A program made the translations under genes and the position numbers. Shown here in pieces: positions 57,438-64,000 of a DNA stretch of 64,000 nt. Every line of letters starts with the position of its first letter. Position 1 is the first letter of the stretch. The DNA lies in the NCBI GenBank assembly GCA_030789695.1, contig CM061141.1, positions 196,241,689-196,305,688 of the forward strand, in the 5' to 3' direction. Below the pieces are notes generated by a model. The model saw only the letters and a list, made by a program, of their open reading frames with translations. It was not told where the DNA came from and made no database searches. Source of the DNA: Scilla litardierei. Lineage: Eukaryota > Streptophyta > Magnoliopsida > Asparagales > Asparagaceae.

Positions 57438-58278
57438 ATGACAGGGAGACGCAATACCCGAGCCGGGAGCTCAACGGATGGAGTTCCGGGAGACCAGGGC
57501 GGTGAATTCCGTCAATTTCTGGGCCTCATGAGGGAGATGCTGGACGTCCAACATCAATTGGTTCAGCAGTCCCATCCGGCTGCCCGAGCCGTCCAGGCTC
57601 CCCCACCGCCACCTGGCTCGAGAGCTGCTCCAGGAGTGAAGCAGTTCAATGAACTTTAGCCGAAGACTTTTTCTGGGAAGGAAGGACCGTTAGGTGCTGA
57701 TGAGTGGATTCAAAGCACAGAGGAGAAGCTGGTAGCTACGAAGATCCCTGAGGATACCAGAGGGTAGATAGCGAAGATGCAGCAGACTGAGAATGCTAGG
57801 AACTAGTGGCGCATTGAGGAAAGACGTCTGCAGAAGCCAGTGGAGTGGAAGACCTTCAGGTCGATGTTCAAGGAGAAGTATTTCCACAAGGCTGCTAAGA
57901 GGGAACTGTTGAGCAGGTTCGTGGATCTGAAGCAGGGAGACATGAATGTCGACGTGTATGAGGCGGAGTTCGAGATGCTGAGTCGCTTTGCCCCTTATAT
58001 GGTGAAGAAGGAGGAGAACCGAGCTGATCGGTTTCGTCAGGGACTGCATCCAAAGATTCAAGCTTCCATGTCCTCGGCAGATTTTTCAACCATGGGAGCT
58101 GTGCTGAATGCTGCCAGGAATCATGAGATCGTGGAACGTCTACCTGATCCTTCTAATGATGGAGGAAAGTGACCGAAGGAGCAGCATAGGCCTTCTGCTA
58201 GGTCTATAGTGGGACCAGTTCAGTCTGTATCTTTCAAGAGGCCAGGAGCACCTGCTCAGAACCAGGCTAGGGAAAGTA
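57438..58278 (+). pseudogene. gag: Element A gag, truncated
   Basis: ATG 57438 (MTGRRNTRAGSS) follows a leader similar to F's. The frame holds FRQFLGLMREMLDVQHQLVQ, a Pro-rich linker, the gag domain (DEWIQSTEEKL, TFRSMFKEKYFHKAAKRELL, FVDLKQGDMNVDVYEAEF, MLSRFAPYMV) and VQSVSFKRPGAPAQNQ. It stays in one frame, with stops at 57657, 57765, 57804 and 58170, and ends at 58278 before any zinc knuckle. Confidence 0.88.
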
Positions 58279-58283
58279 TCAAC
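58279..58283 (+). repeat. Right target-site duplication of element A (tcaac)
   Basis: The second copy of the 5-bp target; it belongs to the Val/Glu codons of B's gag on the minus strand. Confidence 0.8.
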
Positions 58284-58814
58284 CATGTGGTGTGCAAAAC
58301 GGCTAAGCATGGCAAACTCAGCCTCATACTCGTCCACGGTCCTATCTCCTTAGACCAGATTAGCGAAATACTACTGAAGCTCTTGTTTGGCTGCTTTGGG
58401 AAAGTATTTAGCATCGAACCTTTCCCAAAACATGCCCCGAGCGATCGGCCTGACCAGACGTTTCTCCTCCAGTTGCCACCAACTCCTAGCATTATCGGTC
58501 AGTTGGAGTTTTGCTACTTCAACCCATCTAGCCTGAGGGATACGTGCAGCACTCAGCTTATCTTTAGTCCATTGAATCCATTCATCAGCTTCTAAAGGGC
58601 CTTCATTTCCAGAGAAGCTCCTGGGTTGTAACCCCTGGAACTGCTTCACTCCATGTTCAGCTCGAGGTGGTGGTGGAGCAGGTTGCTCGCTCTGCTGGAT
58701 CAGCTCATGATGGATCTCCAACATTCCTCTCATAACTCCAATGAGTTCATTGATGTCTAGAGTACCACTACCACTGGCTCCATTCCAGTTCCGGGTGTTG
58801 TGTCGTCCTGCTAT
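58279..58814 (-). pseudogene. gag: Element B gag, N-terminal part
   Basis: Read leftward from 58814, where the start codon is ATA instead of ATG. It continues through INELIGVMRGMLEIHHELIQ, GVKQFQGLQPRSFSGNEGPL, ADEWIQWTKDKL, LQLTDNARSWW and FDAKYFPKAAKQEL. After a break near 58371 it reads DEYEAEFAMLSRFAHHMV and stops at A's insertion point. It is homologous to A and F gag and continues at 20865. Confidence 0.87.
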
Positions 58815-58940
58815 GCAGAAACAAGAAAACTCGAGTAAATTTTGTGTCCCAGAAAAATCCAGACGTATTAGCCAATGTTAATATTTCTATTGTTCTAAGT
58901 TTTGTTTAATGCAGGACCTGCATGGGCCACCACAAAAACA

Positions 58941-60000
58941 TGTCACGCCCCGCTTCCCATTATACTTAGAAGTAAGGATGCGAGCGGGTCTGCATGGGTC
59001 GAGGCGGTGAAGCCTAAGCCCAATAAGCGTCTGTGAGTAACAACCAAAACGCATATTCTTGCAATGCAACATAACAACAGAAATAATCATAGAAGTAGCC
59101 ATCATCTAGAAAATAAAGTACACAATAAAAATAAGGCCCCAAACATGGCCAACAAACAGAGTCTGCAAAATGGGTACACACCCAACAGATAAGCAAAAAG
59201 TAAAACTCTAAAGCAACAACAGCAGTGAATCTCTACGGCTGGTCCTCTATGGGGAGAACCTCTGGGTCAACGTACTCCTGGTCCAATGGATCACTTTGAT
59301 CCAGCAGCTTTTCCTCCTGGTATCATGTCTCGTAACCGGACATACATTCAAACAACATAGAATGTATGTCAGCAAGGGTCCTGCAAGATATGGTTAGAAG
59401 AGAACCCTTGGCAAGATAAGTGAATCCACCTTCAAGTGCCCCCGAAGGCGACCCGTTTACTACCGGCTAGTGCCCGGGAACCCAACCCCACCCACGTGTA
59501 CTTCCTGGACCACGAGCCATGATGCTAAACCGTCATATACTGGAACACGAGCCAGACTAGTCACAAGTGACCCTACTGGAACACGAGCCAGACTAGTCAC
59601 ATGTGACCGACGAGAATAGCAAACTATGAGCCAACGACATGTATGTCTATGAGCCAACGACATATATTATCTGTGAGTTAGCCAAACCGGCCATCATGTT
59701 CCATGTTGTTCAATTTATTTGTTCCATTGTCTGTTCTGTTCGTGTTGTAACAAGTACGAGCATTTTTCTTAAGGGTGTCCACACACACGCACGGAAGTTT
59801 ATGTTTAGCTTTCCGCAAAGTATGTTTTAGTGTCAATGTAACATGGCAATCTTGTGTACAATATCACAGTTTAAGTTTTAAGATAGTGACACGAAAAACA
59901 TATAATAAACTGCACGCTTGCTTGTTTCCGGTGTTTTTGGTGTCGACGGGTCCGTACGGGAGGCGCGTACGTTTTCTACGTTATACGGTTCCGATTTCAG
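58941..60000 (-). repeat. Element B LTR (partial; outer edge uncertain)
   Basis: Minus-strand LTR end GCGTGACA at 58941, with the spacer and 16-mer on its left. Going right it has the U5 block (GACGCTTATTGGGC), the small-ORF region (59233-59343), a degenerate array with tagtcacaagtgac repeats (59560-59620) and the ggtgtccacacacacgcac block near 59767 that C and A also have. No TGTAACGG end is found, so it is truncated or diverged beyond about 59800. Confidence 0.6.
59233..59343 (-). pseudogene. Small acidic ORF in element B LTR (one stop)
   Basis: ATG at 59343 to TAG at 59233, 36 codons, with one in-frame TGA at codon 7 (a CGA-to-TGA change would explain it). The body reads QEYVDPEVLPIEDQP. 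It is equivalent in place and length to the ORFs in A and F. Confidence 0.4.
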
Positions 60001-60352
60001 ATTAAAGTGAAGTTAATGTATTTATCAACTAGCATCTGATATTGGAAAACTAATACCGATATGCTGATATCTAAATATTAGTATACTATCATTATATATG
60101 TAGGTAGACTAACATACTGCTAACGGCATGTAATTCATCATATGCTTAATGACACATTAACCTATTATTAGCACTCTCTAACATACTAACATATACTTTT
60201 ACTGGTTATTTAACACACTAACATTCTTATTAACAAATATTTAGATACTGCTATTATGCTAACATTTACAGCCATATATTATACTAACTTATAATACAGA
60301 TGTATCTAATAACCTGCTAATAATTACACGTACTACTATATAATTATAAAAT

Positions 60353-60356
<4 letters not shown>
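60001..60356. other. Unclassified AT-rich sequence
   Basis: Low-complexity sequence with degenerate ctaacatactaacata repeats. No gene, LTR end or terminal repeat is seen. Confidence 0.5.

Positions 60357-60382
<26 letters not shown>
60357..60382. repeat. (AT)n microsatellite, tail of LINE fragment
   Basis: A run of TA dinucleotides at the 3' end (minus strand) of the short LINE copy. Confidence 0.85.
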
Positions 60383-60385
<3 letters not shown>

Positions 60386-60676
60386 TTGGAGGAATAGTGT
60401 GAATCTTTATTAGAAATATAGTGTACAAAAATTACATAGACAGTGCACAGTAAAAAGGTAAGTGGGAGGGGGGAGAGGACACAAGCGCCGTCACCCTCTA
60501 CCCACCACCCCCTTGCCGTATACCTGCCCAAGGAGAATAACATTACAAAAATGTGACGTGACCAGTCTAAGAGAACGACCTTCCAGCTACTTTACCCAGC
60601 ATCTCTAAATTCCCACTTATCCATAACCTCCTTTGCCTCCTGAGTATTTGCATCAAGATGATGGAGAGTATCCCTA
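60383..60676 (-). mobile_element. 5'-truncated LINE 3' end fragment
   Basis: Homologous to the 3' end of the neighbouring LINE: both share the gcacaagcgccgtcac block (near 60480 and 60832) and a coding end with a KWEFRD / NWEFRD motif. Only about 295 bp remain, as expected of a 5'-truncated LINE copy. Confidence 0.7.
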
Positions 60677-60679
60677 ACC

Positions 60680-60680
60680 G

Positions 60681-60748
<68 letters not shown>
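60680..60748. repeat. (TA)n(TG)n microsatellite, tail of LINE
   Basis: A short TA run then about 30 TG dinucleotides. On the minus strand this is an AC-rich tail at the 3' end of the LINE that begins at 60749. Confidence 0.85.
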
Positions 60749-63700
60749 AAAGTTAGTCATTCTTTATTAAAAGATAAATAATTACAGATTACAATATATT
60801 AGGTGTAAGGTTTTATTAAAAAGAGGATAGGGCACAAGCGCCGTCACTCTTTAATAATAAAACCCCACCCTAAAGCAATCTTTACAACAAGGAGAAAGAT
60901 AAGGATATGAAAATCCAAGGAAGTCAGTCCAAATCTCTGAACTCCCAATTCGCAAATGCTGAAGCTTCCTCTGCATTAGCATGTTCTTGGTCTCTCAAGG
61001 CCACCCTGATATCCGCAGCAATCTCTTCAAAGAGGTCAGTTTTCCCCTACTTTTTCCTTCAAATATTCTCCTATTACGTTCCCGCCAGATATGCCAAATC
61101 AAAGCCGATAAAGTAGTTTTAGCTAATCTGCTCATAGTATTTTTACCTCCAAATTGCGTTAAATAATAATCGCCAACTTCCGCAAGTGAAGGTTCAATAT
61201 GATTCTGAATGTTCATCTTCAGCAACGACCTTTTAAGAATATAGCTAGAGTAGCTACAATTAAAGAACAAATGGTTTGAATTTTCTGCATTGCCATCTCC
61301 ACGTAGAACACAGTCCACCGGTGTGTTAATACCTCATTTGCTAATAATATCCCTAGTCAGGAGCTTGCCCTTGAAGGCTCTGAGCAGACAAAGAGACATT
61401 TTTGGGACATGTCCAGGAAACCAGACTAACTTCTCAAATTGAAATGGGATACCTTGAATTCGCACTCCCTCCCAGGCCTCTTTAAATCGGAACTTATCAG
61501 CATCGCCAACTGAAGAGGAACTCGACGTGTGGGAACGACATTTAGGCGCCCAGACCCAACGGTTAACCCCACAAGAGATAGCCGAATTTGCAAGATGGGT
61601 CCGAACATGAGCAAGTTCCGGACAGTCAATCCAAGCACCACCAATCCAGTATTCATAAACCTTCTTCGTGGAGGAAGCAGGAGGAACAGGAACCAAGTTC
61701 TTGATAGGGCCGCAATCTAGCCAAAAATCATGCCAAAAAAGAGTAGATCGCCCATCCTTAACAACCCTCCTGATGAGCAATTGGGATACAGGTCTACACT
61801 TAAACATGTACTTCCATGTACCTGATTGTGTCACTAAACCTTTTGCCGCATAGAACCCACCATTCTCCTCGTATCTGTTTCTCATATGCTTAGCCCAAAT
61901 GCCTTCTGAATTCAGAAATCTCCAAGTGAGTCTAATTCCCGCAGCCACATTTAGATTCTCCAGCAAACGGATACCCACCCCCCCTTCAGAGTTGGGGGTA
62001 CAGATATCCTCCCACATCCAAGCTCTGAGGGACCCATAATAAATCTTCTACAAAGGAAAGAAATAGTCCGGACTATTGAAAGAGGCATACGGAACGCTTG
62101 CATCCAAAATGCAACCCTACCATAAATTACAGTTCTGACAAGCTCAATCCTGCCAGAGATAGATAATGTCTTTGTCGCCCAACCCATAAGTCTCTTCCTG
62201 CATTTATCCACCAGTCTACTGTACATATGGGATTTAGGATACTTGGACGATAAAGGCAAGCCCAGATATGTGGAAATAGTAGTAGAGATTTTAATACCCA
62301 AGTAATCAGCCAAACCAGACCTATTCTTAGTCCCCTTACTTAAAAGAGCGGAACTCTTGTCCCAATTAACATGTAGCCCAGTATAATCATTAAATTCATT
62401 TAGCAAAGACATGATGCAACTAAATGATTTTTGATTAGCTCTGCAGAAAACTAGGAGGTCATCAGCAAACAAAAGGTGGGAAATTGTTCCAGAACGTCTC
62501 ATCGGTTGTAGAGCCCCACTACTAAGAGATTTAGAAACCAATATACAGGATGCTTCCATAACAATTACGAACAAGAATGGAGAAAGAGGGTCTCCTTTCC
62601 TGATCCCCCTGTTGCCATCGAAATATCCCACTGGCGAACCTTTAATCATGACAGAAAATGTGGGTGTAGTAATACATTCTCTGATCCACCCAATAAAAAC
62701 ATTTGGAAACCCCATCTGTCTCAGAAAGTAAAGGATGAAATCCCTATTAACGCTATCAAGAGCCTTCCTCAGATCAAGCTTCAGACAAGCCCTTCCCCCC
62801 ATAGGGTTCCTAATGTCTCTTATCTGCTCGTGTGCCACAAGGGTACAATCAGATAATAATCTCCCTTTAAGGAACGCCGCCTGATTAGGAGAGATTAGCT
62901 CATGAATCACCACCTTGAGCCTGTTGCAAATAATTTTGCTAATGATCTTGTATAAGAAATTACAACAGGCTATCGGCCTATAGTCCCTAATAGATGTTGC
63001 ATTAGTGTTCTTTGGCACAAGAGTCAGATGGGTGTGGTTTAGCTGTCTTAGAAGAGTGCCAGTATTGAAAAATGACTTAACAGCCAAAGAGACATCCTCC
63101 CCCACAATATGCCAATAATGCTGAAAGAAGTGACCATTAAAACCGTCAGGGCCTAGAACCTTATCTGGTCCCATCTGAAAAACAACCTTCCTGATCTCCT
63201 CATTGGATATTCTCCTGATAAGCCAAGCCGAAGCATCCATAGTAAGAATACGCTTTGGGGTGAGATCAGGGAAGGAACTTCTATAATGTTGCTGGTTATA
63301 TAACCCAATATAATAATCAACGGCCTCTTTTTTGAGGGCATCATATGACATATCTTGCCTACCAGCAGCATCCACAAAGTGACTTAAGTTGTTGCGGCTT
63401 TCTCTTGATTTCACAGCATTATAAAAAAAATTCGTCTTGCGGTCCCCCAGGGACATCCAATCTTGCCTGCTTTTCTGGCGGAACATCTCTTCTTCTAGGC
63501 TCAAAGCATTAGATAAATCTTTAAGCAAAGCATTTTCTCGGGCTTGTACAGTTACATCAGAATATATGAGGGGGTTATTCCTAATAGCCTCAAGCTTAGT
63601 GCGGCTAGAATTAACAAGCTTGGAAGCATGATGCATAGTAGACCAGGATCTGATAGTAGGCTTCAAGAGTCTCAATTTTTGAGCCACGCAGTACATAGGA

Positions 63701-64000
63701 GTGCCCGCAACATAGCTTCCCCAGCTATTCAAGATAATCTCAGAAACACCAGGGCACTTGGACCAATAATTAAAAAATTTGAAGGGCTTAGGATCAGAGT
63801 ATACCTGAGGGTGAAGCCGTACTAACAGAGGAGAATGATCACTAGTGTGTGTATCCAAGTACTCCATATACAAATCAGATAGAAGAGAAAGCCAAATGTC
63901 ATTAACAAAAACGCGATCAAGCCTGGCAAAAATACGTTCAGACCCCACACGTCTATTACACCAGCTGAGTTTGCCTCCAGTGCTTTTGAGCTCCATCAGT
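60749..64000 (-). mobile_element. L1-like LINE, minus strand, running off the window
   Basis: A non-LTR element with an ORF2-type protein and a 3' untranslated region ending in a simple repeat. The 5' end and most of the endonuclease lie beyond 64000. Confidence 0.9.
60950..63996 (-). pseudogene. LINE ORF2: endonuclease end, reverse transcriptase, zinc-binding domain
   Basis: The frame from 63996 has the endonuclease C-terminal motif (HTSDHSPLLVRL), a helical linker, then RT blocks: PDGFNGHFFQHYW, YRPIACCNFLYKIISKI, NQAAFLKGRLLSD, KLDLRKALDSVNRDF (first catalytic Asp), GIRKGDPLSPFLF and the active site LLFADDLLVF. A frameshift near 62045 moves into 62017-61334 (CTPNSEGGVGIR, FWHDFW), a TGA follows at 61334-61336, then the zinc-binding domain (CVLRGDGNAENSNHLFFNC, IWHIWRERNRRIF). 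The TGA is explained by CGA decay. Nicking and target-primed copying are the family functions; this copy is broken. Confidence 0.92.

Larger units (their letters stand above)
20866..58278 (+). mobile_element. Element A: Tekay-like element with one LTR and truncated gag, interrupted by D
   Basis: The 5' LTR is 20866-25498 plus 56654-57312 (about 5.3 kb without D). It is followed by an 8-nt spacer, the 16-mer TGGTGGCCCATGCAGG, and a gag that stops at 58278 before its zinc knuckle. No 3' LTR follows; instead the 5-bp tcaac and the rest of B's gag appear. LTR ends, leader and gag are related to C, B and F. The copy is decayed, with four in-frame stops in gag. Confidence 0.75.

Noticed and set aside
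60001..60356. Possible terminal part of B's LTR
   Set aside because: No TGTAACGG-type end and no shared block with the other LTRs could be found; left unclassified.

Overview
The window is repeat-dense plant nuclear DNA, and no host gene, tRNA or rRNA could be supported. The plant assignment rests on Ty1/copia elements with initiator-Met-type primer sites, Ty3/gypsy elements of the Tekay/Del (chromovirus) type with very long LTRs, a SIRE/Maximus-type copia element with an extra ORF, and an L1-like LINE. The species cannot be read from the sequence.

The layout is a stack of insertions. The letters are labels used here only. The oldest recognisable layer is B, a minus-strand Tekay-like element whose gag lies in two pieces (20527-20865 and 58279-58814) with its LTR to the right. 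Two related plus-strand elements sit in B. C is a tandem array, LTR-internal-LTR-internal-LTR-internal-LTR, with a 6453-bp period. It fills 1-20526 and carries no gag or pol. A spans 20866-58278; it has one 5.3-kb LTR (itself interrupted), then a truncated gag and no 3' LTR. Inside A's LTR is D, a minus-strand copia element (25499-56648, TSD gtccc). Inside D's leader is E, a minus-strand SIRE-like copia element (31200-54520). Inside E is F, a full-length plus-strand Tekay-like element (36011-46753, TSD tagag). Right of B come about 350 bp of unclassified AT-rich sequence, a short LINE 3' fragment and a longer minus-strand LINE that runs off the window.

The four Tekay-like elements A, B, C and F share LTR ends (C, A and F begin TGTAACGG; all four end in GCGTGACA), an 8-nt spacer and a conserved 16-mer after the LTR. 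C and F also share a hairpin next to the polypurine tract. Their LTRs contain unusual structure. C, A and F have a module of four hairpins whose loops are conserved while the stems change on both sides together. A, B and F have a short acidic ORF near the LTR 3' end, which is decayed in C. C and A have minisatellites whose units each fold into a hairpin. F's gag-pol frame has no net frameshift over 4.6 kb if two GT-AG blocks (110 and 67 bp) are removed as introns, leaving five in-frame stop codons.

The best candidates for something undescribed are the LTR hairpin module, the LTR small ORF, the two putative pol introns, the one-LTR element with a perfect target-site duplication, and the palindromic CAGTCGACTG clusters that E carries both in its LTRs and upstream of its extra ORF. 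Nothing here could be tested by database search, folding software or transcript data.
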